A stretch of 45,463 nt of DNA from an uncultured Acholeplasmataceae bacterium (GTDB lineage: Bacteria; Bacillota_I; Bacilli_A; Acholeplasmatales; Acholeplasmataceae). The notes below the pieces were generated by a model. It made no database searches, had not been told where the DNA came from, and saw nothing but the letters and a program-made list of their open reading frames with translations. Positions 24,632-32,667 of this stretch are shown here, piece by piece (within the stretch, counting starts at the first letter, position 1; each line of letters starts with the position of its first letter). The stretch spans positions 1 to 45,463 of the forward strand of contig CAKMKH010000005.1 in NCBI GenBank assembly GCA_927441705.1, read 5' to 3'. The position numbers and the translations under genes are program-made.

Positions 24632-25165
24632 ATGATTATCTTAATTGCAGGTGCTACACATACTGGTAAAACAATATTAGCTCAAAAATTGCTTGAGAAA
24701 TATAGATATCCATACCTTTCCATAGATCACTTAAAAATGGGTTTAATTAGAAGTAAGCAAACAACATTAAAACCTACTAGTAAGCATCAAGACCTAACAA
24801 ATTATTTATGGCCAATCATCCTTGAGATTATCAAAACAAATATTGAAAATAACCAACACATCATTATCGAAGGATCATACATTCCATTTGATTATAAATC
24901 AGCATTTAATAAAGATGAATTATCTCATATAAAGATTCTATATTTGGTTTTTAGTAAATCATATATTGATAATAATTTTAATCAAATCATAGATCATGCA
25001 AATGTAATTGAATCTAGATTAGATGATGATATCAATTGTGATCATCTCATAGCTGTTAGCGCTCATCACAAATTGATGTGTGAAAAACACAAAATCGATT
25101 ATATCTATATAGATAACACTTATGACATATCTAGTGCTATAAAAAAATTGGAGGATTTATTGTGA
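24632..25165 (+). CDS. P-loop kinase-like protein
   Basis: A 177-residue P-loop NTPase with Walker A GATHTGKT (residues 7-14) and the adenylate/2-phosphoglycerate kinase-like layout YPYLSIDHLKMGLIR (about 27-41) and HIIIEGSYIP (about 77-86). The phosphoryl acceptor is unknown. It has a strong AAAGGAGATGATG site, and its stop overlaps the GTG start of the DUF2804 gene. Confidence 0.75.
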   Translation: MIILIAGATHTGKTILAQKLLEKYRYPYLSIDHLKMGLIRSKQTTLKPTSKHQDLTNYLWPIILEIIKTNIENNQHIIIEGSYIPFDYKSAFNKDELSHIKILYLVFSKSYIDNNFNQIIDHANVIESRLDDDINCDHLIAVSAHHKLMCEKHKIDYIYIDNTYDISSAIKKLEDLL

Positions 25166-26181
25166 AACAAAACTTATTAAAAAAAGGACCACTTTTAAAT
25201 AAGAAGGGTGAACTCATAGAATCAGGTTATCACACATCTTTAATTAAGACCTATGATAAAAGTCTTGTCAAAAATAGTCGCATGCGACTAAAAGAATGGG
25301 ATTATTACTACATAGGTAATAAAGATTACGGACTATCAATAACAGTTGCAGATAATGGATATATGTGGTTATTAAGTGCAACCCTTCTAGATTTCAACTT
25401 AAAATCAGAAATTTCTAAAACTAAAATGGGCTTTATGCCTTTTAAACGCTTTAATCTCCCTGAGACAAGCAAAAAAGGCGATATAAGCGTTCATAAAGGT
25501 GGATGGGATATCTTAATCAAACACGAGACTAATACCCGTCACATTGAAGCATTCATCCCTAACTTTAAAAAAGGATTACCTTTGCAAGTAGATATCTATT
25601 TAAATGAAATGATTGATGATTCAATGGTAATCGCGACCCCTTTTGAAAAGAAGACAAGATTTTATTATAATCAAAAGATTAATTTATTAAAATCAAATGG
25701 TTTTGTTCAATTAGGAGAAGAAATCTTTGACTTTAAAGATTGTTACGGTGTACTTGATTGGGGAAGAGGAGCATGGACATATCATAACATCTGGTATTGG
25801 TCTAGTTTAAGTGGTATATATGAAACACATAAGATTGGATTTAATCTAGGTTATGGATTTGGAGATACTTCTAATGCTAGTGAAAATATGTTGTTTTATG
25901 ATGATCAAACATATAAACTAGATGATGTGGAATTCATCATTCCAACAAATGATAAAGATTTCGATTATTTGAAACCTTGGGAAATAAAATCAAAAGATCA
26001 ATCAATCAACTTAACATTTAAACCGATTTATGATAGAAATTCCAAATCATATGCAATTTTCATTAAATCGATTCAGCATCAAGTGTTTGGAATGTTTTCT
26101 GGAACTTTTAAAGTGGATGGAAAAGAAATTAAAATTAAAGATATGATTGGTTTTGCAGAACGTGTAGAAAACAAGTGGTAA
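25162..26181 (+). CDS. DUF2804 family protein
   Basis: A 339-residue protein matching DUF2804 over its whole length: KKGPLLNKKGELIESGYHTS near the start, RMRLKEWDYYYIGNKDYGL (about 41-59), a DWGRGAWTYHNIWYWSS block (about 199-215) and NLGYGFGDTSNASENM. The family is predicted to have a lipocalin-like beta structure and has no proven activity. The start is GTG (25162) with GGAGG upstream, overlapping the kinase gene's stop. Confidence 0.9.
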   Translation: MKQNLLKKGPLLNKKGELIESGYHTSLIKTYDKSLVKNSRMRLKEWDYYYIGNKDYGLSITVADNGYMWLLSATLLDFNLKSEISKTKMGFMPFKRFNLPETSKKGDISVHKGGWDILIKHETNTRHIEAFIPNFKKGLPLQVDIYLNEMIDDSMVIATPFEKKTRFYYNQKINLLKSNGFVQLGEEIFDFKDCYGVLDWGRGAWTYHNIWYWSSLSGIYETHKIGFNLGYGFGDTSNASENMLFYDDQTYKLDDVEFIIPTNDKDFDYLKPWEIKSKDQSINLTFKPIYDRNSKSYAIFIKSIQHQVFGMFSGTFKVDGKEIKIKDMIGFAERVENKW

Positions 26182-26197
26182 AAAAGGCGGAGATTAA

Positions 26198-26530
26198 ATG
26201 AAAACTTATAATCAGTTTCATGGACAAACACCAATTTCAGAAATAGGTAAAGAATTAAGAAAAATATTAATCAATGAGAAGAAAGCTTTTAAAATATTAA
26301 CAGGGTATGGGTCATCAACTGGAACATCACAATCTAAGGGAGCTGCACTTAAATCTCTTAAAAATATGAGAAAAGCAGGACTGATATCAGGATATTTGCC
26401 AGGAGAAGTCAAAAATCAGCTTTTATTAGAGACTTCACCTTTTTACGAAACCAAATTGAAATATGAACAAGTATTAAAATCAGATGCTGATTTTGGCAAT
26501 GATGGTATTATATTTGTATTTGTCAAATGA
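26198..26530 (+). CDS. Small Smr-like domain protein
   Basis: A 110-residue protein whose first 70 residues resemble the Smr (MutS2 C-terminal) nuclease/RNA-binding fold: FHGQTPISEIGKELRKIL, then KILTGYGSSTGTSQSKGAAL with the glycine-rich TGYGS loop, then a helix. The second half is unassigned. The match is by pattern only. It is the last gene of the 24106-26530 run. Confidence 0.55.
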   Translation: MKTYNQFHGQTPISEIGKELRKILINEKKAFKILTGYGSSTGTSQSKGAALKSLKNMRKAGLISGYLPGEVKNQLLLETSPFYETKLKYEQVLKSDADFGNDGIIFVFVK

Positions 26531-26653
26531 TTACTATAAATTGATAAACATAGAAATTTTGAATATTTATATATACAAAATAAATAGGGATATTTCAGTA
26601 AAAAAACTTAATTTACATTAATATATCATTAATATGACTTTTATGAATAAAAA

Positions 26654-26662
26654 TGGTATACT
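26654..26662 (+). promoter_or_regulatory. Extended -10 promoter element
   Basis: TGGTATACT fits an extended -10. A transcript would begin near 26669, which excludes the upstream in-frame ATG at 26653 and supports a start at 26701 for the next gene. Confidence 0.5.
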
Positions 26663-26700
26663 GTCTAAGTAGTAATAAATGGTATCATATGAGGATGCTT

Positions 26701-27018
26701 ATGGATCAAGAGCAAAAGTATAGAAAATGGCTTATCAATTGGCAGCCTAAACACGCAAATGTAAACTTTAAGAAGAATGCATGGCAAGAAGTAACACTTA
26801 ATGCATACATGGATGTTTTAAAACATATCGTAGAAGATTTAAAGATTGATGATGAAAAGATAAAAAAGAATTTGTTCGATTATCATCATGCAAAAGAATA
26901 TACGAATGTTTATAAAATAATTATGAATCATCAAAGTTTAGCAAGCTTAAAATATTATCCCATTGCAAAAAAATCATTAAAAAGATATCAAGATTTTCTT
27001 TTTGATCAAAAGATTTAA
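26701..27018 (+). CDS. Uncharacterised 105-residue helical protein
   Basis: A family is not recognised. The protein is basic and helical (YRKWLINWQPKHANVNFKKN, KHIVEDLKIDDEKIKKNLF and IAKKSLKRYQDFLFDQKI) with no signal peptide. Three in-frame ATGs are possible (26689, 26695, 26701). I chose 26701 because GAGG at 26691-26694 is correctly spaced for it. It stands alone before the cold-shock gene. Confidence 0.6.
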   Translation: MDQEQKYRKWLINWQPKHANVNFKKNAWQEVTLNAYMDVLKHIVEDLKIDDEKIKKNLFDYHHAKEYTNVYKIIMNHQSLASLKYYPIAKKSLKRYQDFLFDQKI

Positions 27019-27210
27019 AACTACGGTAGTACATTAAGTAAGTAATTTATGAGTTTATCATGAGTAGGTATCGATCAACACAAAACTAATATAGTGAATG
27101 ATTTCTTCGTTATAGTAACAATAGTTGGCATGATCTGAATATGATATATCTAAATATATAAAAAGCTAGAAATGGCAAGAAATCAATAAAAAGGAAAAGG
27201 AGTAATTAAC

Positions 27211-27408
27211 ATGACAGGAACAGTAAAATGGTTTAATTCTGACAAGGGATATGGATTTGTCTCTACAGAAGAAGGAAAAGATGTATTTGTACACTTTAGC
27301 GCAATTCAAAGTGAAGGATACAAATCACTTGAAGAAGGCGAAAAAGTAGAATTTGACGTTGTAAACAGCGATCGCGGCGAAACAGCAGCAAACGTTGTTA
27401 AACTATAA
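27211..27408 (+). CDS. csp: Cold-shock protein, CspA family
   Basis: A 65-residue single cold-shock domain. RNP1 is KGYGFVST (about residues 12-19) and RNP2 is VFVHF (about 26-30). It binds single-stranded RNA and DNA and acts as an RNA chaperone. AAAAGGAGT precedes the ATG, and a clear terminator follows at 27432-27460. The 192-base gap upstream holds no other gene and may contain a long structured 5' leader, which is common for csp genes; I could not place its promoter with confidence. Confidence 0.97.
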   Translation: MTGTVKWFNSDKGYGFVSTEEGKDVFVHFSAIQSEGYKSLEEGEKVEFDVVNSDRGETAANVVKL

Positions 27409-27431
27409 TTTTCAATAAGTCTAAAAAAATG

Positions 27432-27460
27432 GATTCTCTAGAAATAGAGAATCTTTTTTT
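27432..27460 (+). terminator. csp terminator
   Basis: Stem GATTCTCTA (27432-27440) with TAGAGAATC (27445-27453), GAAA tetraloop and seven T. Confidence 0.93.
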
Positions 27461-27537
27461 GTTTTCAGCAATAAGTGTTGCAGTATTTACGTATTAGAAG
27501 TATAATTTTTATAAATAAGAGACGAATGGAGGAAACA

Positions 27538-27939
27538 ATGAAATTTTATATTAAGCAAAAAGTATTTACATTAAAAGATAAATTCAAAATAACTGATGAG
27601 TTTCAAAATGCTATTTATGAAGTTAAAGGTAGATTTATGAGTTTATCAAATAAACTTGAGTTACAAGATTTAAATCAAAATGTTTTATTGCGTTCAAATC
27701 GTAAGGTTCTTGCTTTATTGGCTAAGTATTTTGTTTATAATCAAAGTGGTGAACAAATCGCTATCATTAAAAGAAAATTTAGTTTTAGACCGAGATTTGA
27801 TCTAACGATTTTAGGAAAAGAAATGACATTAGAAGGAACCCTTTTTGCACATTCGTTTAACATAATTTATAATGGTATTAGTATTGCTTCTATTCAAAAA
27901 GAATTATCTCTTGGGGAGATGCTTACGAGATTGAGATAA
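27538..27939 (+). CDS. LURP-one-related/YxjI-like protein
   Basis: A 133-residue protein of the LURP-one-related (Tubby-like C-terminal) fold: MKFYIKQKVFTLKDKFKITDE at the start, AIYEVKGRFMSLSNKLELQD, then IAIIKRKFSFRPRFDL. The family is described as a beta-barrel with possible lipid binding. Start 27538 has TGGAGGAA just upstream; an in-frame ATG at 27475 is too far from any ribosome site. It appears monocistronic. Confidence 0.82.
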   Translation: MKFYIKQKVFTLKDKFKITDEFQNAIYEVKGRFMSLSNKLELQDLNQNVLLRSNRKVLALLAKYFVYNQSGEQIAIIKRKFSFRPRFDLTILGKEMTLEGTLFAHSFNIIYNGISIASIQKELSLGEMLTRLR

Positions 27940-28055
27940 ATGATCATGAAAATGTTGAACTCTATTTATTTGTCATTATTATTCTAGATCAGGTTATTCA
28001 TGAGAAAAAGCATTAGTTTTTTTAGGTGAATAGAAGTTAAAAATAGGAGGAAATG

Positions 28056-28481
28056 ATGAAAACTAAAGAAACAAAAATAAAATCGATTGTGAGTCTTATT
28101 ATTACAGGCGTAATCCTTATTTTTGTTGCAGTTATTCTTATTAATTCAAGTAAAGAAGCAACATTTGTCATTAATGAAGAATTAAGCCAATTAGAGATTA
28201 GTGGGGGATTATACGGCAAAACCATTGAGATAGATGATGAAGTTGTCATCTCGATGGTAGAGCCTATAGAAATTGTAAGAAGAACCAATGGCTCAGCTAT
28301 TGGAAATGTTAAGTCTGGATATTTTACATTGGCAGGAGATCTTGCAGTTTATTTAAAACTAGGAGATAGTACTCATGACTGGATTGCTTTAATTGATGGA
28401 GAAAATAGATACTATATAAACTTAAAAGATGAACAAGAAACGATTGACCTATATAACGACTTATTAGACTTACAAAGCTAG
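28056..28481 (+). CDS. Membrane-anchored protein with PH-like domain
   Basis: A 141-residue protein with an N-terminal membrane helix (about residues 10-30, SIVSLIITGVILIFVAVILI), followed by an extracytoplasmic beta-rich domain. Strands such as LSQLEISGGLYGKTIEID, VKSGYFTLAGDLAVYLK and WIALIDGENRYYINLKD, ending in a helix (EQETIDLYNDLL), resemble a bacterial PH-type domain. The function is unknown. ATG 28056 is preferred over 28053 because of the spacing to AGGAGG (28045-28050). It lies 16 bases before a lipoprotein gene, likely the same operon. Confidence 0.65.
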   Translation: MKTKETKIKSIVSLIITGVILIFVAVILINSSKEATFVINEELSQLEISGGLYGKTIEIDDEVVISMVEPIEIVRRTNGSAIGNVKSGYFTLAGDLAVYLKLGDSTHDWIALIDGENRYYINLKDEQETIDLYNDLLDLQS

Positions 28482-28497
28482 AAAAAAGGAGTTATTT

Positions 28498-29055
28498 ATG
28501 AAAAAAACGCTATTTTTGTTGTTAATGATTATATGTGTTTTTACTTTATCTAATTGTAAAAGAGTATATCGTGTTTATAATGATGAAGATCTTACAATTA
28601 TGGCTAAATCAGATTTTGGGTTTACCTCAGTATTATTTTTTAAAATTGTAGACCCTGATACAGCGTTTGAACTAACTGGTGATAGTTATAATAATAGTGG
28701 AGTTCTATATGGGATTAAAGATGATGAGTATGCTATGTTGTTTATTCCTAGATTGCTTTCAAAAGAAGCATTTATGATAGAATATGATATTATTTATGAT
28801 GTTATTGAAATCTATGAATTATTGAAATCTTTAGAAGATGGATCTGGAAATTTGATTTTCAACGATCCGTCAAATGACTATGGGGGCTTAAGTATAAGTG
28901 TATCTTCATATACATCTATATCAAATAAATATCCTAATCTAGTTTTTGATAGCCCTATATTTTTTATTATAACTACTGATGATATGATTTTTAATGTAGG
29001 TAGAGTTAATGAAAGATATGTTGTTTTTGATCAAGATTTTAATCAAATCTTCTAA
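28498..29055 (+). CDS. Predicted lipoprotein
   Basis: A 185-residue exported protein. The N-terminus KKTLFLLLMIICVFTLSNC is a signal peptide with lipobox LSNC (Cys20), so it should be lipid-anchored on the outer face of the membrane. The mature part is unassigned, rich in Asp, Ser and Tyr. It follows the PH-like membrane protein at 16 bases, with an AAAAGGAG site. The function is unknown. Confidence 0.8.
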   Translation: MKKTLFLLLMIICVFTLSNCKRVYRVYNDEDLTIMAKSDFGFTSVLFFKIVDPDTAFELTGDSYNNSGVLYGIKDDEYAMLFIPRLLSKEAFMIEYDIIYDVIEIYELLKSLEDGSGNLIFNDPSNDYGGLSISVSSYTSISNKYPNLVFDSPIFFIITTDDMIFNVGRVNERYVVFDQDFNQIF

Positions 29056-29203
29056 AGACATAAATAGATTAAGCTTTCATTAATTTTTAATTGTAGCTTT
29101 ACTCATTTAAGGATACAAAAGATATTTTCGAGTAAAAAAAATAGTCTTAAAATAAACCATCTTTTATGTTGCAGTCATTTTAAATAGATATTTATAAAAA
29201 AAA

Positions 29204-29212
29204 TGATATAAT
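29204..29212 (+). promoter_or_regulatory. Extended -10 promoter of the DUF402 gene
   Basis: TGATATAAT lies 25 bases before the start at 29237. The -35 region is weak. The 29056-29236 gap is otherwise AT-rich and without a gene. Confidence 0.6.
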
Positions 29213-29236
29213 AATAACAACATTTGAGGTGGTTTT

Positions 29237-29767
29237 ATGAAATTATCAACCGGTATGCATGTACCAATCCACAGTTATAAACATAACAAACGCCTTCATA
29301 GGATATGGAAAAAGACCATGATTCTATCAGAAGATCAACATTGTTTAGTAACTGGTCATCATCGCACAAGAGTCATTGAGCATGATGGTAGAAGTTGGCA
29401 TACAAAAGAACCTGCGATCTGTTATTTCTATAACGATCTATGGTTTAACATTATAGGTATGCTTAAAAAAGATGGGGTATATTTTTATTGCAATTTGTCT
29501 AGCCCATATTTATATGACGGTGAAGCCGTCAAATATATTGATTATGATTTGGATGTTAAGGTTTTTCCTGATGGATCTTATATCGTTTTAGATGAAAAAG
29601 AGTATAATGTTCATTCTGATAAGATGTGTTATTCAGATGAAATCCATCAAATTATTCAAAAACAATTAGAGATTTTAATAGAGAAGATTAAAGCGAAAGA
29701 AAAACCTTTTGATTTATCTGATATTCATCTATTCTACGATCAATATAAACGTATACACAAGCGGTAG
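29237..29767 (+). CDS. DUF402/Ntdp nucleoside tri- and diphosphatase
   Basis: A 176-residue DUF402 protein of the Ntdp (YgaC) type found in Firmicutes, where a member is reported as a nucleoside tri/diphosphatase. Visible blocks are MHVPIHSYKHNKRLHRIWKK, VIEHDGRSWHTKEPAICYFY, then YFYCNLSSPYLYDGEAVKYI and YIDYDLDVKVFPDG with the acidic metal-binding residues. LDEKEYNVHSDKM and a C-terminal helix follow. The next gene starts 4 bases after its stop. Confidence 0.88.
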   Translation: MKLSTGMHVPIHSYKHNKRLHRIWKKTMILSEDQHCLVTGHHRTRVIEHDGRSWHTKEPAICYFYNDLWFNIIGMLKKDGVYFYCNLSSPYLYDGEAVKYIDYDLDVKVFPDGSYIVLDEKEYNVHSDKMCYSDEIHQIIQKQLEILIEKIKAKEKPFDLSDIHLFYDQYKRIHKR

Positions 29768-29771
29768 TGAT

Positions 29772-30746
29772 ATGAGAATATTACATACCGCAATTAAAAT
29801 GACTTTGGTTACAGTAATGGCAGGACTTATCAGTAAATGGATTGGTCTAGATTACTGGCTAACAGGCGGAGTTTTAGCATTACTTTCAATACAATTAACT
29901 AAAAAAGATTCGATAACAATTGCACTTAAACGCATCATTGATGTGTTTTTTGCGATGATATTATCGACGCTTTTATTTGTTTTGTTAGGATATGAATTTT
30001 GGGTGTTTGCTGTCATTACATTTATTTTAACCCTATTTTCTTGGAGATTAAAAATAGCTGAAGGTATTGTTCCTGCGCTAGTGATAGTGACACATTTATT
30101 ATTATTTGGTGAGTTTTCTTTTGCATTTTTTATTGATGAATCTATATTAGTTATTGTCTCAATAGGCATTGCGACAATATTTAATACTTTTTATCCATCA
30201 TTTGGAGAAAAGACTTTAATTAAGTATGTGGAAATCATTGATTCATATATTAAAGATCATTTATTGATGTTATCATTTTTAATTAAAGATCCAGAATATC
30301 ATGAAACTTATTATAAGCATTACGACCTTTTGGAGCACAAATTAACTAAATTAATTCATCAAGTTGAACTAACTGATAAAGATATTTTGTTTCAAAATGA
30401 TCAAAGCTATTTGGCATATGTTTATATGAGAAGAACTCAAGCGACGTACATGAAACATATGTATGCCCAAGGTGTTAAAGTAAAATGTAATCATCGATAT
30501 GCTAAAGAGATTTCAGATTACATTAGAGATTTAAGTTTTGCTATTGGTCTTCCTGAAGAAGGGGAAAAGCATTTAAATCAAATTCATCAAATGTTAGATA
30601 AATATAGATTATCTGAATTACCTAGAACAAGAGAAGAATTTGAAACAAGAGCAATACTTTATCAGATTATGCTTGAATTAGAAACGTTTGTAAAAATTAA
30701 ATTAGAGTTCTATGAAACATATCCAAATTTTAAGTCAAGCAAATAA
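29772..30746 (+). CDS. Aromatic acid exporter family (DUF939/ArAE_1) membrane protein
   Basis: A 324-residue membrane protein. The first 150 residues contain about five helices (TAIKMTLVTVMAGLISKWIG, YWLTGGVLALLSIQ, VFFAMILSTLLFVLLGY and others), and the second half is a cytosolic helical domain, as in the ArAE_1/DUF939 family of Firmicutes. Start ATG 29772 is used; an earlier in-frame ATG at 29709 lies inside the DUF402 gene. The transported compound, if any, is unknown. Confidence 0.82.
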   Translation: MRILHTAIKMTLVTVMAGLISKWIGLDYWLTGGVLALLSIQLTKKDSITIALKRIIDVFFAMILSTLLFVLLGYEFWVFAVITFILTLFSWRLKIAEGIVPALVIVTHLLLFGEFSFAFFIDESILVIVSIGIATIFNTFYPSFGEKTLIKYVEIIDSYIKDHLLMLSFLIKDPEYHETYYKHYDLLEHKLTKLIHQVELTDKDILFQNDQSYLAYVYMRRTQATYMKHMYAQGVKVKCNHRYAKEISDYIRDLSFAIGLPEEGEKHLNQIHQMLDKYRLSELPRTREEFETRAILYQIMLELETFVKIKLEFYETYPNFKSSK

Positions 30747-30768
30747 CTAGTTTTTGGCTTTAAGTCTT

Positions 30769-30777
30769 TGTTATAAT
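30769..30777 (+). promoter_or_regulatory. Extended -10 promoter of the first membrane paralog
   Basis: TGTTATAAT lies 29 bases before the start at 30807, with AAAGGAG between. Confidence 0.55.
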
Positions 30778-30806
30778 GAAGTAAAAGATTTAAAGGAGAA
30801 AAGCAT

Positions 30807-31502
30807 ATGAGTTCGCTTAAAAATTTATCAAATGTAATTAGTAAGTCTATAAAACTGTTAATCCTAGTTTTACTAATTGCGTATATCATTGTTGATAGTA
30901 TTAAGGATTATGGAGGGATTTTACAAACTTTTGAAGCTTTAGCGCCAATAGGCTTGATACTTGCTGGTATATTGTTTCTTGAGTTTAGAGGAAAAGAACT
31001 AGCTGCACATGCAGCGTTGCTTGTTGGTTTTTTCTTATCAGCAGGTACTAGTTTTATAAACAGTATTTTATCATTGAGATTTGAACCTTTTGGATTAACA
31101 ATACCATTAAATGTTGAATCATTTATTGAGTTATTCGCATTTATTTATTTGGTTTTAATGGTTTTCTCTTTATTTACAAATAAAGAAACTAAACAAACTG
31201 ATAGACCAAAAGATTTAGTTATTACTTTTATTATTGTGGGGATATTCTTTTATTTAAGAGGTGGACTATTCTTATCCATTTCTAAATTGTTATTACCACT
31301 CATTTCATTAGTATTTGGATTTCCACTAGCAACTATTTTATTTTTACTTGCTGGAGTCATCGATGTACCTTTTGACTTTATCTTTACAGTCTTAAATACG
31401 AATTTATTAAGTATTCCAATTAGTTATTATTTATTTTCTTTCTTTGCATTTTATTTAATTTTTGGTGCTGTTAAAGGAATTTTGGGAGAATTAAAGAAAT
31501 AA
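30807..31502 (+). CDS. Membrane protein paralog A
   Basis: A 231-residue membrane protein with about seven helices (near residues 13-30, 42-58, 62-85, 103-122, 132-152, 155-180 and 200-222). No family is recognised. It has the same length as the protein at 31773-32468 and shares a layout and patterns with it: an early Asp in helix 1 (IVDSI against ILDQI), a LxAH motif (LAAHAALL against LGAHILIL), NSILSL/TSLLSL and an internal VFS motif. The two look like an old tandem duplication. It ends at its own terminator. Confidence 0.75.
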   Translation: MSSLKNLSNVISKSIKLLILVLLIAYIIVDSIKDYGGILQTFEALAPIGLILAGILFLEFRGKELAAHAALLVGFFLSAGTSFINSILSLRFEPFGLTIPLNVESFIELFAFIYLVLMVFSLFTNKETKQTDRPKDLVITFIIVGIFFYLRGGLFLSISKLLLPLISLVFGFPLATILFLLAGVIDVPFDFIFTVLNTNLLSIPISYYLFSFFAFYLIFGAVKGILGELKK

Positions 31503-31510
31503 AATCATAA

Positions 31511-31545
31511 AAAAACACTCTAAAATCAAATTTTTGAGTGTTTTT
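31511..31545 (+). terminator. Terminator of membrane paralog A
   Basis: AAAAACACTC (31511-31520) pairs with GAGTGTTTTT (31536-31545), with further A/T pairing inside the loop. Confidence 0.85.
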
Positions 31546-31576
31546 ATTATGAAATGAAATATTTCATTTTTACTTC

Positions 31577-31604
31577 TTGATTATATGCTTAAAAATGATA
31601 AAAT
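31577..31604 (+). promoter_or_regulatory. Promoter of candidate small RNA
   Basis: TTGATT (31577-31582), 16-base spacer, TGA-TAAAAT as an extended -10 (31596-31604). No open reading frame begins in the 90 bases between here and the next terminator. Confidence 0.6.
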
Positions 31605-31610
31605 ATTAAT

Positions 31611-31704
31611 GTGACCTTATTCATTTTTACTTTTATTAAAAATTGTTGTTTGGTTCACAGTATGAAGACAAAGCCTTTTACCCCCCCAAGGCTTTGTTTT
31701 TTTT
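31611..31704 (+). ncRNA. Candidate small RNA with C-rich terminator loop
   Basis: An independent transcript of about 90 bases is suggested by the promoter at 31577-31604 and the terminator at 31669-31704. The 5' end GTGACC (31611-31616) can pair with GGTTCAC (31652-31658), closing a stem with an A/U-rich loop. The 3' hairpin is CAAAGCCTT with AAGGCTTTG around the loop TTACCCCCCC, then eight T. The exposed run of seven C is striking in this AT-rich genome. C-rich loops in Firmicutes small RNAs are known to pair with Shine-Dalgarno sequences. It is not a recognised tRNA, SRP RNA, 6S RNA or riboswitch. Confidence 0.5.
31669..31704 (+). terminator. Intrinsic terminator with seven-C loop
   Basis: A 9-bp stem (31669-31677 with 31688-31696), loop of 10 bases ending in seven C, and a tail of eight T. 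Confidence 0.92.
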
Positions 31705-31772
31705 ATTGAGAATTAGTTTTTTTATTTTCTTTAACGTGATAAAATACAATTAAGTTAAGATGAGGTGGTTAT

Positions 31773-32468
31773 ATGTTATATTTAAAAGCTTTAATGCATA
31801 AAATTTCTTATAATAAACAAATCATATTTTTAATGGTTTTTATAGGATATGTCATTTTAGATCAAATATTTACAAATGTTGGATTCTTTGATATCGTCCA
31901 AGCAGTATTACCAGTCTTATGTATTGGACTTGCGGTTATGTTTTTACAAATCAATCAAAAAATATTAGGTGCACATATATTAATACTATTTACTCTGTTT
32001 AGTGGATATCTATATAATATAGTGACTTCACTTTTATCTCTACAATTTGCAACACTCACCTTTATAAAAGCAATTGATGGATTTGATGCTATAGGTGCTG
32101 TTGTTAGTGTTTATTTAATCTTATTTGTTTTCTCATGTATCATGAATGAGAAAAAACTTAATCTAGATATTGTATTTTATCCAGCAATCTTATTTTTAGG
32201 TGTTTATCTATATTTTAGATATGGCTTTTATTATGGAGTAGTAGCAACTATACTGATGATGTTTGTTTCATTATTTAACTTAAAGACAGCTTTATATCTA
32301 TTGATGTTAAGTTTTGTGATTAACGCACCATTTTACTTTATGGATTTGATTATAGATCGAGTTGGATTTGGTATTTTATCTTATTGGATTTATCAGGTTT
32401 TCGGTTTGGGATTACTTATTTGGATTGTGATTAAGCTTATTGGATCATTAGATCAAGAAAAAGCATAA
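31773..32468 (+). CDS. Membrane protein paralog B
   Basis: A 231-residue membrane protein, paralogous to 30807-31502, with the same number of residues and about seven helices. The N-terminus is IIFLMVFIGYVILDQIFTNV, followed by LPVLCIGLAVMFLQ and LGAHILILFTLFSG. The sequence has diverged strongly. A GAGGTGG site precedes the start. The candidate small RNA lies between the two paralogs. The function is unknown. Confidence 0.75.
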   Translation: MLYLKALMHKISYNKQIIFLMVFIGYVILDQIFTNVGFFDIVQAVLPVLCIGLAVMFLQINQKILGAHILILFTLFSGYLYNIVTSLLSLQFATLTFIKAIDGFDAIGAVVSVYLILFVFSCIMNEKKLNLDIVFYPAILFLGVYLYFRYGFYYGVVATILMMFVSLFNLKTALYLLMLSFVINAPFYFMDLIIDRVGFGILSYWIYQVFGLGLLIWIVIKLIGSLDQEKA

Positions 32469-32493
32469 AAAAAACTATGCAATATTGCATAGT
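32467..32493 (-). terminator. tRNA-Gly terminator
   Basis: A 20-bp perfect palindrome centred on AATATT (32474-32493), followed on the minus strand by a T run (32473-32467). It also overlaps the stop of membrane paralog B. Confidence 0.85.
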
Positions 32494-32507
32494 CTTATAA
32501 GCTCTAA

Positions 32508-32582
32508 TGGAGCGGGCGAGGGGAATCGGACCCCCATTTCATGCTTGGCAAGCACGTGTAATAACCATTATACGACGCCCAC
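32508..32582 (-). tRNA. trnG: tRNA-Gly (GCC)
   Basis: A cloverleaf on the minus strand: 5' acceptor GTGGGCG pairs with CGCCCGC (one T-G wobble). The anticodon arm CGTGC, loop TTGCCAA, GCATG has anticodon GCC, and the T-arm GGGGG/CCCCC holds TCCGATT. The CCA is encoded (TCCA end). It has its own promoter at 32599-32627 and terminator at 32467-32493. The 4-base variable loop is usual for tRNA-Gly. Confidence 0.95.
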
Positions 32583-32598
32583 GTCTTCGTGCTCTATT

Positions 32599-32627
32599 AT
32601 GATAGCAAATATTTCATTTACTGTCAA
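32599..32627 (-). promoter_or_regulatory. tRNA-Gly promoter
   Basis: Minus strand: perfect TTGACA (32627-32622), 17-base spacer, TGC then TATCAT (32604-32599). It lies about 17 bases upstream of the mature tRNA 5' end. Confidence 0.85.
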
Positions 32628-32667
32628 GCGTTTTTAACATAATTTTTTATGGAAAAGAGGTTTTTTG

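Noticed and set aside
27019-27210. Possible riboswitch or thermosensor upstream of the cold-shock gene
   Set aside because: The length suits a csp leader, but I could not find a clear promoter, cold box or paired structure, so I only note the gap.
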